The position numbers and the translations under genes were made by a program. From an uncultured Prevotellaceae bacterium (GTDB lineage: Bacteria; Bacteroidota; Bacteroidia; Bacteroidales; Bacteroidaceae), in assembly GCA_947307015.1 (NCBI GenBank), contig CAMZHV010000015.1:1-49830 (forward strand): a stretch of DNA of 49,830 bases. Direction: 5' to 3'. Shown piece by piece: positions 10,161 through 19,899 of this stretch; positions within the stretch are counted from its first letter, which is position 1; every line of letters starts with the position of its first letter. The notes beneath the pieces were generated by a model. The model was not told the DNA's origin, ran no database searches, and saw only the letters and a program-made list of their open reading frames with translations.

Positions 10161-10760
10161 ATGTTGAAACGCTACCATACTCCAGGTGTCATCGAAGCCG
10201 GCTGCGACGAAGCGGGGCGCGGCTGTCTGGCCGGGCCTGTGATGGCGGCGGCCGTCATTCTGCCATCGAACTTCCACAACGATGTACTCAACGACTCGAA
10301 GCAGCTGACGGCATCGCAACGTTATGCCCTGCGAGAGGTCATCGAGCGCGAAGCGGTGGCGTGGGCTGTCGCCGAATGTTCGCCTGAAGAGATTGACAAA
10401 CTCAACATTCTCCGTTGCTCCATCCTCGCCATGCAACGGGCGGTGGAGAAATTGCGTGTGCAGCCACAGCACCTGATCATCGACGGCAACCGCTGGTACC
10501 CCTGGTCGATACCTGCCGACACCGTGGTCAAAGGTGACGCCACCTTCATGAGCATAGCCGCTGCCAGCGTACTCGCCAAGACCTACCGTGACGATCGCAT
10601 GAAAGCTCTGGCTCACGACTTCCCGCAGTACGGCTGGGATAAGAACATGGGCTATCCCTCCAAAGCTCACCGTGAGGCCATTAGGCTCTACGGCCCCACG
10701 CCTCACCACCGCATGACCTTCCGTCTGCTCCCGGAAGAACAGCTTATCTTTGATTTCTAA
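10161..10760 (+). CDS. rnhB: Ribonuclease HII
   Basis: RNase HII removes ribonucleotides and RNA from RNA-DNA hybrids. The 199-residue protein shows the signature [14 protein letters not shown] near residues 15-28, with the catalytic Asp-Glu pair. It also has LIIDGNRW with the third acidic residue and the C-terminal HHRMTFR segment. It follows the AspT-like gene by six bases. Size and motifs are normal. Confidence 0.96.
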   Translation: MLKRYHTPGVIEAGCDEAGRGCLAGPVMAAAVILPSNFHNDVLNDSKQLTASQRYALREVIEREAVAWAVAECSPEEIDKLNILRCSILAMQRAVEKLRVQPQHLIIDGNRWYPWSIPADTVVKGDATFMSIAAASVLAKTYRDDRMKALAHDFPQYGWDKNMGYPSKAHREAIRLYGPTPHHRMTFRLLPEEQLIFDF

Positions 10761-10782
10761 ACAAGCACTTGACACAAACACT

Positions 10783-13317
10783 ATGAGCACCTTGCGTAAC
10801 CTCATCTTCTCACTGGCCTTGATGGCCATCGCGCTGGCAACCCATGCCGCCGACTATACAACATTCCTCACCCCTGAGCGCGGATTCACCGAAGTGAAGA
10901 AAAAGGCAGACATCCTCGGGGGCAATGACTATTGTTATATTCTCACCTCTGCCGATGATACCGAACTCATTGTCGGCGTCGGCGTGTATGAGAAAAAGCC
11001 CACTTGGGCAAGCGAGAACACCAAGACGCTTCGCTATTTCAAGGCTGACGCGGACCCTGTGCAGAACCTCTCGAATTTTTTTACGATTGAGAAGAGCGGC
11101 TCGTACATCGGCTTGCGTAACGTCTTTTATAACTCCAGTTTCTTCCAGACGCACGAGAATATGGGCAACCTGTATATCCTGACCAACAGCTCGCCGACGC
11201 TGACCGACTGGTGCTACCTGACTCCCACCTACCAGAACAGCCATTGGCGTTTCGAGAGCGGCAAGTACCCCATGTCCTCTGGCAACTGGGCACGCGGATA
11301 CCTCGGCCCTTGGAACAAGAAGGTCGAAGCCGGGGAGCCCATGTCATTGAACCATCCCAACACGGGAGCTGACAAGGCTGGCCACTACCGCCTGTTCCGC
11401 ATCGCGACGGGTGACTTGATGCTGGCTTGGAGCAGACTGATAGAGAAGGCATCGGATGCGAACAAGATAGACATGTCATGGCTGATCATGAATCCCTCCT
11501 TCGAGACCGGCGCCATGCAGGGTTGGACATTTGCGGCATTCAATGACCAGGGCGAGGAATACACAGAATATAACGACGTGAAGGTCTGCAAGAGCGAGGA
11601 CATATATACCATGTCCAACACAGACGGAACTTACCTCATGAATGCCTACCAGTGGTGGGCGCCTTCGATGAACCTCAGCCAAGTCGTGAAAGACATCCCA
11701 AGCGGCAAATATGAGCTGTCAGCCATCGTGTCGACATGGGCTGACCGCGAGATGACATTTGCCGGCAACGGCGCATCCGTCACGACCAGAGGGGCTGGCG
11801 ATGCGGTAGGCATACCGGTTGCGTTTGACGTAGACGTCGACGGCAGTGGCGAACTCACCATCACGGCCAGCGCCACAGCTGACTGGTGGAGCAACGGCCA
11901 TCCGGAAAACGCATCGCAGACATTCTTCAAAGTCGACAACGTACAACTCCGATGCAAGGGACTGTATCTGCAAGCGATGGCACAGCCGCTGCCCAACGAC
12001 GAAGTGACCCTGCTGCAGCCCGGGGTGTGGTACTACTATGAACCCGATTATCCTACAGATTATTGGCTCGTCGGCAACACCAACAACGTGGTCTACAGCA
12101 CCGATGCCATGAAATTCTTGGCTGACGTCAGTATGCTCGCCGTCCCGGAAAAGCTCGCGCTGAAGAGAGAACGCATCTACTTCAAGACGTTCAGCAGCGA
12201 TGCCACCCTGATGCTCAAACCGGCACGGGAGATTCAGGAGCTGGGGACGCTCACGACGGTTGCGCTGAACGTGGACGGCCTGCCGAATAAGATTGGCTCT
12301 ATAGAGCTGAACCCCGACGGGCCGGGCAGCGACGGCACCAAGAAGATCAGCCAGTATCTGGCATCGAAGAGCTATGATGTCATCGGATGCAGCGAGGACT
12401 TCAACTACAACGGCTCGCTGATGTCAGCGCTCGAAGGCACATACAGCTGCGGCACGATCCGCAAAACCCTCAGCGTCGGCGATATCGATTACTGGCAGCT
12501 GATACAGGGAAAGATACATGTCGACACCGATGGGCTGAACCTGATCTGGAAGAACGACAAAGTCTCCGTCTCCAATGAGAGCTGGACGAAATGGAACGAC
12601 AGCGAAGCCACCGACGGCAACCAATATATCAATAAAGGCTATCGGCATTATGATATGACGCTTGACGGCAACGTCATCGATGTATTCATCCTTCACATGG
12701 ATGCAGGTGACACCAACGCCTCCTGGTCGCGCGAATCGCAATGGCGCCAGCTGGCAGAGGCCGTGAACTGGACAGACCCGGCACGACCCAAGCTCATCAT
12801 CGGCGACACTAACAGCCGCTGGACGCGCGAAGACATCATGGCGAACTTCATGAATCGGTTGCGTTCAGATATTATCCCCTCCGATGTCTGGGTAGAGCTG
12901 TGGCGCGATGGCGTCTATCCGACCACGCTCATGGATCACCTCGTGGATCAGAGCGTGCCCAGAAACTATACGAACTATGAAGTTGTGGACAAAATCATAT
13001 ATATCAACTCCATCACAGTCAACAGCCTCCAGCTGATTCCCAAGAGTTTCCGCATTGAGCAAGACTACACTTATGGCAAGATTGACGGAACCAGCAACAC
13101 AACCCCATTAGGCGACCATAAACCTGTCGTGGTGACATTCAAATATATCCAAGCCGGGGCTTACGTTGATGCGATTGAATCACCCGAAGCAGCCCCGTCG
13201 GCTCGGGATGAGGAGAAAAAGATGTATGACCTGTCGGGACGTGCCGTCAACCCCACCACCGCTGCGCTTCGCCGTGGTGTCTATATCGTCAATGGGAAAA
13301 AGGTTTTGGTGCGTTAG
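10783..13317 (+). CDS. Secreted endonuclease/exonuclease/phosphatase-fold protein with C-terminal sorting-like tail
   Basis: I start at ATG 10783 because [22 protein letters not shown] is a good signal peptide; an upstream ATG at 10750 would overlap rnhB and bury it. The middle (about 240-400) is a jelly-roll, carbohydrate-binding-like domain ([33 protein letters not shown]). The C-terminal half is an EEP domain. It has an opening [28 protein letters not shown], the catalytic-loop GDTNSRW near residue 675 and GDHKPVVV near 777, so active residues appear intact. It ends [10 protein letters not shown]...[13 protein letters not shown], like type IX or related Bacteroidetes C-terminal sorting tails. 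The substrate may be nucleic acid, a sphingolipid or a phosphodiester. It overlaps rsgA tail to tail by four bases. Confidence 0.7.
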   Translation: MSTLRNLIFSLALMAIALATHAADYTTFLTPERGFTEVKKKADILGGNDYCYILTSADDTELIVGVGVYEKKPTWASENTKTLRYFKADADPVQNLSNFFTIEKSGSYIGLRNVFYNSSFFQTHENMGNLYILTNSSPTLTDWCYLTPTYQNSHWRFESGKYPMSSGNWARGYLGPWNKKVEAGEPMSLNHPNTGADKAGHYRLFRIATGDLMLAWSRLIEKASDANKIDMSWLIMNPSFETGAMQGWTFAAFNDQGEEYTEYNDVKVCKSEDIYTMSNTDGTYLMNAYQWWAPSMNLSQVVKDIPSGKYELSAIVSTWADREMTFAGNGASVTTRGAGDAVGIPVAFDVDVDGSGELTITASATADWWSNGHPENASQTFFKVDNVQLRCKGLYLQAMAQPLPNDEVTLLQPGVWYYYEPDYPTDYWLVGNTNNVVYSTDAMKFLADVSMLAVPEKLALKRERIYFKTFSSDATLMLKPAREIQELGTLTTVALNVDGLPNKIGSIELNPDGPGSDGTKKISQYLASKSYDVIGCSEDFNYNGSLMSALEGTYSCGTIRKTLSVGDIDYWQLIQGKIHVDTDGLNLIWKNDKVSVSNESWTKWNDSEATDGNQYINKGYRHYDMTLDGNVIDVFILHMDAGDTNASWSRESQWRQLAEAVNWTDPARPKLIIGDTNSRWTREDIMANFMNRLRSDIIPSDVWVELWRDGVYPTTLMDHLVDQSVPRNYTNYEVVDKIIYINSITVNSLQLIPKSFRIEQDYTYGKIDGTSNTTPLGDHKPVVVTFKYIQAGAYVDAIESPEAAPSARDEEKKMYDLSGRAVNPTTAALRRGVYIVNGKKVLVR

Positions 13318-14318
13318 CGGTACTTCCGCTCGTCCTCATCGTTGAGCATAGAAAGATAGGAACGATAACGGCTCTCGGCAATCTCGTGATTGTCGAGGGC
13401 TTTTAGTACGGCACAGCCGGGTTCATGGGTGTGCGTGCAATTGCCGAAGCGGCAATGGCGGCCGATGGCGAAGATCTCGCGAAAGAAATGGCCGACTTCC
13501 TCGCGCTGGAAGTCGAAGGTGCCGAAGCCGCGGATGCCTGGGGTGTCGATAATGTAGCCAGGAGGGGAATCCGATGCTGACGCATCGGGCACAGAGGCAG
13601 GATGTGCGGCAGTGGCATCACCGCGCTCACCAGAGGGCAAGTCGTACATCTCAGAGAAAGTGGTGGCGTGCTGACCTTGGTCGTGGGCGGCGCTGAGGTC
13701 GGCGGTTTTGGCACGCGCTTCAGGCACGAGGGCATTGAGGAGGGTGCTTTTGCCTACGCCGCTGTTGCCGCTGAAGAGGGTGGTCTTACCTTGGAGCGCC
13801 TGGCGCAAGGCTTCGAGACCTTCACCCGTGATAGCCGAGACAGCGAGGCAGTCGTAGCCGATGGTGCGGTAGAGGGTCATGACGGCTTCGAGGTAGCGAT
13901 GTTCGTCGTCATCGTAGAGGTCTACCTTGTTGAAAATAAGCAGGACAGGCACGCGGTAAGCTTCGGCGGAGGCGAGGAAACGGTCAATGAAGGTTGTGGA
14001 CGTCTCGGGGTGAGCGATGGTCACGACGAGGCCAGCCAGATCGACGTTGGCTGCGATGATATGGCTCTGCTTGGAGAGGTTGGAGGCGCGACGAATGATG
14101 TAGTTGCGGCGGTCGAGGATCTCGGTGATGAAAGACCCACCCCCAGCCCCTTCCGTAGAGGGAGGGGTGAACTCTACGCGGTCGCCGACGGCAACAGGAT
14201 TCGTGGAACGGATGCCACGGAGGCGGAAATTGCCTTTGACCTTGCACGCAAAAAGCTGGTCGTCGTCCGTGCGGACGTCGTACCAGCTTCCTGTGTTGCG
14301 GATGACGAGACCCGTCAT
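13314..14318 (-). CDS. rsgA: Ribosome small-subunit-dependent GTPase A
   Basis: RsgA is a circularly permuted GTPase acting in 30S maturation. It shows an N-terminal OB domain (about 1-70), the G4 motif in [11 protein letters not shown], the P-loop [14 protein letters not shown] near residue 182, G3 in [10 protein letters not shown], and a C-terminal zinc knuckle [14 protein letters not shown]. The gene follows frr by five bases. Two loops are expanded. One, [14 protein letters not shown] in the OB domain, is encoded by a copy of a dispersed G/C-rich palindrome. The other, [14 protein letters not shown] and the preceding [14 protein letters not shown], lengthens the switch region. Confidence 0.95.
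   Translation of the reverse strand: MTGLVIRNTGSWYDVRTDDDQLFACKVKGNFRLRGIRSTNPVAVGDRVEFTPPSTEGAGGGSFITEILDRRNYIIRRASNLSKQSHIIAANVDLAGLVVTIAHPETSTTFIDRFLASAEAYRVPVLLIFNKVDLYDDDEHRYLEAVMTLYRTIGYDCLAVSAITGEGLEALRQALQGKTTLFSGNSGVGKSTLLNALVPEARAKTADLSAAHDQGQHATTFSEMYDLPSGERGDATAAHPASVPDASASDSPPGYIIDTPGIRGFGTFDFQREEVGHFFREIFAIGRHCRFGNCTHTHEPGCAVLKALDNHEIAESRYRSYLSMLNDEDERKYR
14131..14170. repeat. G/C-rich palindromic repeat inside rsgA
   Basis: It begins AAAGACCCACCCCC and ends GAGGGAGGGGTGA, close to the copy at 21171-21216. Read on the minus strand it adds the peptide [13 protein letters not shown] in frame. Confidence 0.7.
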
Positions 14319-14323
14319 GTCTC

Positions 14324-14884
14324 TTACACGGTCATAATTTCCTTCTCCTTGGCAGCGAGCAGTTCGTCAATCTTCTTGATGAACTTGTCGTGCTTCTTCT
14401 GGAGTTCGGCTTCGCCGTCCTTCTGGAAATCTTCGCTCAGGCCGTCCTTGACAGCTTTCTTGAGCTGCTCAATTCCGTCGCGACGGGCGTTGCGCACGCT
14501 GACCTTGGCCTGCTCGCCTTCCTTGCCGCACTGCTTGTTGAGCTGCTTACGGCGCTCCTCGGTGAGGGGAGGAATGCCGATGCGGATAATCTCGCCGTTG
14601 TTCTCAGGCATAATGCCGAGATCGCTGTTGATGATGGCCTTCTCGATGACCTTGAACATCGATTTGTCCCAAGGTTTGATGCTGATGGTGCGGGCATCGG
14701 GTGTGGTGACGGCGGCACACTGGTTGATGGGCACCATGGAACCGTAGTTGTCCACGCGGATGCCATCAAGCAGCTTCACGTTGGCCTTGCCGGCGCGGAT
14801 GTGTGAGAGGGCTTCCTCGAGGTACATCACGGCTTCTTCCATGCGCTCGTCGGCGGCGTTGAGTATTTCTTTATAGTCTGCCAT
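14324..14884 (-). CDS. frr: Ribosome recycling factor
   Basis: Frr splits post-termination ribosomes with EF-G. Its 186 residues are full length. Family segments include [56 protein letters not shown] and the C-terminal helix [22 protein letters not shown]. First gene of an frr-rsgA operon. Confidence 0.97.
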   Translation of the reverse strand: MADYKEILNAADERMEEAVMYLEEALSHIRAGKANVKLLDGIRVDNYGSMVPINQCAAVTTPDARTISIKPWDKSMFKVIEKAIINSDLGIMPENNGEIIRIGIPPLTEERRKQLNKQCGKEGEQAKVSVRNARRDGIEQLKKAVKDGLSEDFQKDGEAELQKKHDKFIKKIDELLAAKEKEIMTV

Positions 14885-14946
14885 AGTATGTTGAGTTTAA
14901 TGTTTAAAGTTTCATGTTTGAAAAGGTTTTTGCCTCTTTTGGGGGA

Positions 14947-14974
14947 CAAAGATAAAGATTTTCGTCGATACAAA
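14947..14974 (-). promoter_or_regulatory. Promoter of frr-rsgA
   Basis: On the minus strand TATCTTTG (14947-14954) is a perfect -7 box. TTTG at 14971-14974 is 16 bases upstream, slightly short of the usual spacing. Confidence 0.5.
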
Positions 14975-15050
14975 AAGCCTTTTTGTAGAAAAAAGTGTGT
15001 TAAATGCACAAAAACTTTAAACTTTAAACGCTAAACTTTAAACTTTTCCT

Positions 15051-15058
15051 TATATTTG
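15051..15058 (+). promoter_or_regulatory. -7 element of the VTC-DUF4956 operon
   Basis: TATATTTG lies 23 bases before the ATG of the VTC gene, inside a run of ACTTTAAAC-type simple repeats that occupies the -33 region. Confidence 0.45.
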
Positions 15059-15081
15059 CCCCCGAAAAGGTTGCATTAGAC

Positions 15082-15873
15082 ATGAATTTCGACCAAAAGA
15101 TACAAGAATGGCTCGCGCTGTTGCCTCCGATCACGTTGGATGAGATGAGCGGCATTAAGCTGATGAACCGCACCGACACGAAGTTCGTCACGAACAAGGA
15201 GAAGCTCGCTCGCCTCTTGGAGTTAGCCCAAGGGCAATACTATGCGCAGCAAATCGAGGACGCGCGCATAGCCAACTACCGCACGACCTATTGGGACACG
15301 CCCGACCACCGCTTCTTTGTGGAGCATCACAACGGATGGGCTCCGCGACAGAAGATTCGTGTGCGAACGTATGTGGACAGCGACCTGACCTTCCTCGAAG
15401 TGAAGACCAAGAACAACCATGGCCGCACGAAGAAAAAACGCATCACGGTGCCCTCGCAGGAGAAGGCTGATGTCGTGGCGGCAGGCGGCAGCGAGTTCAC
15501 GCAGAAGCTGACAGGCGAGACCTTCGAAGACATCATTCCCACGGTGCAGAACCGCTTCCAGCGCATCACCCTCGTCAACTTCGGTAAGACGGAGCGCCTG
15601 ACGATAGACTTCAACGTCGGTTTCCACAATTACGAGACGGGCGGCGACGCCGAGACGGGCGAACTGGTGATCATCGAGCTGAAACGCGACGGCAATGTTT
15701 TCTCGCCCGTGCTGGATATCCTGCGTCAGTTGCGCATTCACCCCTCGGGTTTCTCCAAGTACTGCATCGGTTCGCTGATGACCAACGGACGCCTGAAGCA
15801 CAACCGCTTCAAGCCGAAGATGATTCGCATCAGCAAGTATTCCGGTGCTAAGATCTGTGCCGCAGCGGTATAA
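15082..15873 (+). CDS. VTC-domain protein (polyphosphate polymerase-like)
   Basis: A 263-residue protein filled by a VTC domain of the triphosphate-tunnel fold. It shows MNRTDTKFVTNKEKL, the arginine/lysine strands QKIRVRTY and FLEVKTKNNHGRTKKKR, and the acidic VIIELKRD near the end. Relatives make or bind polyphosphate at the membrane. It has no signal peptide. The DUF4956 membrane protein starts 36 bases downstream; these two are a widespread conserved pair, and the membrane partner may host the tunnel domain. Confidence 0.88.
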   Translation: MNFDQKIQEWLALLPPITLDEMSGIKLMNRTDTKFVTNKEKLARLLELAQGQYYAQQIEDARIANYRTTYWDTPDHRFFVEHHNGWAPRQKIRVRTYVDSDLTFLEVKTKNNHGRTKKKRITVPSQEKADVVAAGGSEFTQKLTGETFEDIIPTVQNRFQRITLVNFGKTERLTIDFNVGFHNYETGGDAETGELVIIELKRDGNVFSPVLDILRQLRIHPSGFSKYCIGSLMTNGRLKHNRFKPKMIRISKYSGAKICAAAV

Positions 15874-15909
15874 ACCTTTTGACAAAATTATTTAAACTAT
15901 ATCACATCT

Positions 15910-16626
15910 ATGGAAGTTATTAGAGAATTAAACTATGAGTTAGGTAATCTCCTCGGCGTCACCCTGTTCGACCCCCAGCATTTTATCTCACTCCTCATCC
16001 GTTTCACCATCAATCTGGTTGTGGTGAGCGTCATTGCCCGCTATTTCTACTACCCGCATAGCCGCCGTCGCGACTATATGTTCATCTTCATCCTGATGGC
16101 CATGAGCATCTTCCTGCTCGTCAGCCTGATGGAGGGCGGCGGCATGGAGTTAGGCGCGGCCATGGGCTTGTTTGCCATCTTCGGCATTATGCGTTTCCGC
16201 ACCGAAGCCGTGCCTATCCGTGAAATGACCTACCTCTTCATGCTCATTGCGCTGAGCGTGGTGAATGCCGTGGCTCATGGCGACTACCACCCGAAGGCCG
16301 ACTACTGGGATGGCGTAGGCATCGTCACGATCCTCTTTGTCAACCTGACGTTCATCATCATGTGCTGGATCTTCGAGAGCTCCAAGGTGATGAGCAGCGA
16401 GTGCTCGAAGATAATCCTCTACGATAATGTCAACCTCATCGCTCCCGACAAGCGCGAGGAACTCATTGCCGACCTCAAGAAGCGCACGGGGCTGAAGATC
16501 ACCCGCATAGAGATTGGCCTGCTCGACTACCTTAAAGACAGCGCCATGATCCGCATCTACTACGACGATCCCAACGATGTCGGCAACAGCATTGCCCGCT
16601 ACGGTAGAATGCCGAAAGAGATGTAG
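15910..16626 (+). CDS. DUF4956 membrane protein
   Basis: A 238-residue protein with four hydrophobic segments (about 25-45, 56-75, 80-100, 105-150) and a cytoplasmic C-terminal domain (about 160-238). GLFAIFGIMRFRTEAVPIREMTYLF is the hallmark stretch of DUF4956. Such proteins are usually next to VTC-domain genes, as here, and are thought to form a membrane complex with them. The function is otherwise unknown. Confidence 0.87.
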   Translation: MEVIRELNYELGNLLGVTLFDPQHFISLLIRFTINLVVVSVIARYFYYPHSRRRDYMFIFILMAMSIFLLVSLMEGGGMELGAAMGLFAIFGIMRFRTEAVPIREMTYLFMLIALSVVNAVAHGDYHPKADYWDGVGIVTILFVNLTFIIMCWIFESSKVMSSECSKIILYDNVNLIAPDKREELIADLKKRTGLKITRIEIGLLDYLKDSAMIRIYYDDPNDVGNSIARYGRMPKEM

Positions 16627-16639
16627 GAAAAAAAGTGAA

Positions 16640-16755
16640 GGCCCCACCCCTCCCCTCCCCAAGGGGAGGGAGTCTTTCCCTCTTGGAGGAAATTAAAAGG
16701 GGGCCGAAAGTGAAAAGTGAAAAATTAAAAGTGAAAAATTAAAAGTGAATAATTA
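16640..16755. repeat. Palindrome plus AAAAGTGAA tandem repeats between genes
   Basis: GGCCCC...CCTCCCC pairs with GGGGAGGGAG and a distal GGGGGCC (16640-16703). AAAAGTGAAAAATT-type tandem repeats follow to about 16755. It resembles the other G/C-rich palindromes and may attenuate transcription between the DUF4956 and DUF2490 genes. Confidence 0.6.
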
Positions 16756-16761
16756 AGTACT

Positions 16762-17619
16762 ATGAAGCGCATACTTCTTGTACTATTGGCCATACTGCCA
16801 ATGGCTGTGCAGGCGCAGGACACGGAGAACTTTGGTGCCGTGTGGACTGAGGTAGGTGTGACGAAGGTGCTGCCCTACGACCTCAGCATTGATGCAGGCG
16901 TCGGTTTCCGTACATTCGACTGGTTCGAGGATGCCAACCGCTTCGACGCCAGTATTGGTCTGGGCTATAAGTTGGGCAAGTACGTCAAGTTCGGCCTAAG
17001 CTATACGTTCATCGCCAAGCATTATCTCGAAAAGACGGAATATAAGTATGCCGGCGACTTTGATTTCCCCTCTTATCAAGGCACAACTTATGCAGCACCT
17101 GACGGTTTATCCTACGACTATGAGGGCTACAATACCGATGCTGCCCACTGGGCACCGCGCCACCGCATCAGCTTCGATGTCAGCGCCGACAAACGTTTCT
17201 GGAAAACGCTGCGCATCAGCCTGCGCGAACGTTATCAATTCACCCATCAGTCATCCCGCAACGTGAATCGCACGAAGTATCGCGTCGATGAGATTGATGA
17301 CGACGGCAACATTCAATGGGAAGAACCCACGACCTCCGTCAAGGAGAAAGCCGCGTGGAACCGCCACCTGCTGCGCTCACGCCTGAAGTTCTCCATCGAC
17401 AGGAAAGGATGGAATTGGGAACCCTTCGTCAGCGCCGAGCTGCACAACGACATGGGAAACAGTTTCCACATAGACAAGATCCGTTGTGCTGCCGGCACCG
17501 AATATGCCATCTCTAAGGTTCACAAACTTTCTGCTGCCTACATCTTCACCCACGAGAACGACGACGACGGCAACGAGAACATTCACGCCATCAGTATCGG
17601 ATACAAATACAAATTCTAA
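16762..17619 (+). CDS. DUF2490-type outer-membrane beta-barrel protein
   Basis: A 285-residue protein with the signal peptide MKRILLVLLAILPMAVQAQ. Alternating aromatic beta strands follow, ending in ISIGYKYKF, a C-terminal aromatic typical of outer-membrane barrels. Segments such as WTEVGVTKVL, RYQFTHQSSRNVNRTKYR and WEPFVSAELHND match DUF2490. These barrels are often beside VTC/DUF4956 genes. The role is unknown. It is separated from DUF4956 by a palindrome and simple repeats, so co-transcription may be partial. Confidence 0.75.
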   Translation: MKRILLVLLAILPMAVQAQDTENFGAVWTEVGVTKVLPYDLSIDAGVGFRTFDWFEDANRFDASIGLGYKLGKYVKFGLSYTFIAKHYLEKTEYKYAGDFDFPSYQGTTYAAPDGLSYDYEGYNTDAAHWAPRHRISFDVSADKRFWKTLRISLRERYQFTHQSSRNVNRTKYRVDEIDDDGNIQWEEPTTSVKEKAAWNRHLLRSRLKFSIDRKGWNWEPFVSAELHNDMGNSFHIDKIRCAAGTEYAISKVHKLSAAYIFTHENDDDGNENIHAISIGYKYKF

Positions 17620-17640
17620 ACACTTTATTTATAGACAACA

Positions 17641-18912
17641 ATGAATCGCAAACATCTTCCTTTTATCGTGCTCGCGATAATGATGATTTCTATTGCTGCA
17701 GGTTGCGGCAAGGAAGAAACCGAACCGACACCCGATCCCGTCACGCCGCAAGATACGACCAAACAGGACACGACAACGGTCGACACGGACACCGTCGTCA
17801 TCCCCGTCGACAGCACCGTTTACATCAAATGGTCTGGCACGACGGCCACCGTTGAGGTCAACGAGAAGCTAACCGCCGACATCACTTACACCGTCAATGG
17901 CGGAGATGTCGTCGTGACCAACAACAATACGGCCAATGAGTTCCTCTTCGTGCTCAGCGGCGCCAGCACCAATGGTTCCTTCACCTACAACGGCACCTTC
18001 AAGGCCTCCTTCCAGTTCAACGGCCTTGAACTGACATCAGCTGCGGGCGGCGCCGTAGATATCCAATGCGGTAAGCGCATCAAGCTGGAGCTCGCCGACG
18101 GCACCACCAACAGCCTGACGGACGCCGCTGAAGGCGAACAGAAGGCTGCCTTCAACTGCCAGGGACACATGGAGGTCAGCGGCGGCGGTAGCCTCAGCGT
18201 TGCCGGCAACTATCGTCATGGCCTGCGCACCAAGGAATACCTGTATCTGAGCAGCACCGTTGGCTCCATCGCGGTGACCTCAGCCGCTGCCGACGCTATC
18301 CATTGCGGTGAGTTCTTCCAGATGGACGGTGGCGCACTCACCATCAGCGGCATGAGCGGCGACGGCCTTCAGGTGGAGACCGACGCAGGTTCGGAGGAAG
18401 CGCTCAACGGACAGTTCATCATGAACGGCGGAACGCTCAACATGACGATGACGGCTCAGGACACCAAGGGAATCCGTCTCGACATCGACACGCTGAACAA
18501 GTTCACGCCCGAGATGAAGATCTTAGGCGGCACTATCACCGTCAACCTCACCTCCTCAGCCCTCGGTGCAAAGGCCATCGCCAGCGACGGCAACATCACC
18601 ATCGGCAGCGACACGACCAGCCCCACCGTTGACGTGACCGTAGCCGCAGGCGTCTTCAAGGAGGAAGTGGACGGCACCGAAGAGGAGAACCGCGCCACTG
18701 GCATCAAGGCTGACAATACGCTACTCATCGCTGGCGGCACCACCACCGTGACCGCTACAGGCAAGAAGAGCCGTGGCGTGCGCGCCGCCACACTGCGTGC
18801 CACAGGCGGTACGCTCACCGTCAAGAACACCGGTTCTAAGAGCCAGGGTATCAAGCTCGACAACACCTTCACCAGCGAAGGCGGCACAGTCACAGGTACC
18901 TTCAAGTATTAA
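17641..18912 (+). CDS. Lipoprotein with DUF4353-like carbohydrate-binding beta-helix
   Basis: A 423-residue lipoprotein with lipobox SIAAGC near residues 16-21, then a Pro/Thr/Asp-rich linker. The rest is a right-handed beta-helix-like repeat array (SFTYNGTFKASFQFNGLEL, AADAIHCGEFFQMDGGAL, GIKADNTLLIAGGTTTVTA, GGTLTVKNTGSKSQGIKL), typical of the DUF4353/carbohydrate-binding family. Genes of this family are commonly grouped with VTC, DUF4956 and CotH kinase genes; CotH is missing here. It is probably surface exposed. It lies 21 bases after the DUF2490 gene. Confidence 0.75.
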   Translation: MNRKHLPFIVLAIMMISIAAGCGKEETEPTPDPVTPQDTTKQDTTTVDTDTVVIPVDSTVYIKWSGTTATVEVNEKLTADITYTVNGGDVVVTNNNTANEFLFVLSGASTNGSFTYNGTFKASFQFNGLELTSAAGGAVDIQCGKRIKLELADGTTNSLTDAAEGEQKAAFNCQGHMEVSGGGSLSVAGNYRHGLRTKEYLYLSSTVGSIAVTSAAADAIHCGEFFQMDGGALTISGMSGDGLQVETDAGSEEALNGQFIMNGGTLNMTMTAQDTKGIRLDIDTLNKFTPEMKILGGTITVNLTSSALGAKAIASDGNITIGSDTTSPTVDVTVAAGVFKEEVDGTEEENRATGIKADNTLLIAGGTTTVTATGKKSRGVRAATLRATGGTLTVKNTGSKSQGIKLDNTFTSEGGTVTGTFKY

Positions 18913-18960
18913 ATTGTTTATGCCCGAAAGCAATAAAGTACACGCTTCAACGTTGATATA

Positions 18961-19668
18961 ATGATGAAGCGTGTACTTTTCATACTTCTCTGCAGCCTGA
19001 CTGTCGGCTTCGTCCGCGCCCAGGAACCTCGCATTCAGAACCGCCCCTACTTGGATCAGCGGTTCCTTCACTATGGCTTCTTCATCGGCGTGAACATGAT
19101 GGACATGGAGGTGACGAACAACGGGTACGTTGACCTTGAGACGGGCGAGCAGTGGTACACCGAAGTCGACAACTTCCAGCCGGGCTTCACCGTCGGCGTG
19201 CTCGGCGAGCTCAGGCTCACCAAGACGTTGGGACTGCGTTTGGAGCCAACCATTCATTTCGGGCAGAAGCACGTCTTCTTCCATGAGCAGGTGTCAGGAC
19301 GTGACACGACACAAAACCTCAAATCCACCTATCTCGCCGTACCACTGAAACTCAAGGTAGCAGCGCCGCGCTACAACAATTTCCGTCCGTACGCCGCCGT
19401 CGGTGTCGCACCCTTCATCGATCTAACAGCGCGTAAGCACGGCGCTCTGCTCACCGAGCGCTTCGACTGCTACGTGGAGGTCAGCATGGGCTGCGACATT
19501 TATCTCCCCTATTTCAAGCTCATCCCCGAGCTGAAGTTCAGCTTCGGCCTGCGTGATATCATTGCACACGATCGCAACGACCTCATTGACGCCACGTTGC
19601 TGAAATACACCAAATCCATCGACAAGGGTCACGCCTCCATGATCTCCCTTGTCTTCTATTTCGAATAG
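18961..19668 (+). CDS. porT: PorT-family outer-membrane protein of type IX secretion
   Basis: A 235-residue protein with signal peptide MMKRVLFILLCSLTVGFVRAQ and an eight-strand outer-membrane barrel. The opening RPYLDQRFLHYGFFIGVNMM and DLKS/TYLAVPLKLK-type segments resemble PorT, a component needed for type IX secretion. The closing MISLVFYFE has the usual terminal aromatic. The secreted nuclease-like protein in this window has a C-terminal sorting-like tail, which agrees with a working type IX system. A related porin-like barrel protein is the alternative. Confidence 0.7.
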   Translation: MMKRVLFILLCSLTVGFVRAQEPRIQNRPYLDQRFLHYGFFIGVNMMDMEVTNNGYVDLETGEQWYTEVDNFQPGFTVGVLGELRLTKTLGLRLEPTIHFGQKHVFFHEQVSGRDTTQNLKSTYLAVPLKLKVAAPRYNNFRPYAAVGVAPFIDLTARKHGALLTERFDCYVEVSMGCDIYLPYFKLIPELKFSFGLRDIIAHDRNDLIDATLLKYTKSIDKGHASMISLVFYFE

Positions 19669-19683
19669 CTTTTCAGGCGGGTT
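19667..19683. repeat. Left inverted repeat bracketing a gene remnant
   Basis: AGCTTTTCAGGCGGGTT starts inside the porT stop codon. It matches, on the opposite strand, AGCTTTTCAGGGCAGGTT at 19882-19899. Confidence 0.65.
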
Positions 19684-19867
19684 ACTCGGAGAGTCCTCCA
19701 TCTATATCCTCGAAATAAAGATAGACAAGACGGCGAAGGTGGCCTTGCAACAGATCATTGACAAGAATTATGCCGCTCCCTTCGCCACCGACCCGCGTCA
19801 ATTGTTCAAGATCGGCCTCAACTTCTCCACAGAGACCAAGCTAATTGACGATTGGGTGATTGCGTGA
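19684..19867 (+). pseudogene. Remnant of an AAA-ATPase-like/PD-(D/E)XK nuclease gene
   Basis: The frame reads IYILEIKIDKTAKVALQQI, NYAAPFATDPRQLFKIG and LNFSTETKLIDDW. This is the very C-terminus of the large AAA-ATPase-like plus PD-(D/E)XK nuclease family that is multicopy in Bacteroidales. About nine tenths of the gene is missing. The remnant is bracketed by an inverted repeat that touches the stop codons of both neighbouring genes. Confidence 0.7.
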
Positions 19868-19881
19868 TGAATGACGTGGTC

Positions 19882-19899
19882 AACCTGCCCTGAAAAGCT
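19882..19899. repeat. Right inverted repeat bracketing a gene remnant
   Basis: Partner of 19667-19683. It runs into the stop codon of the GH3 gene, so both flanking genes end with TAGCTTTTCAGG. Confidence 0.65.

Noticed and set aside
9570..10829. 419-codon frame opposite the transporter and rnhB
   Set aside because: Shadow of two well-supported genes with recognisable motifs; no domain of its own.
13602..14747. 381-codon frame opposite rsgA and frr
   Set aside because: It crosses two certain genes and has no family features.
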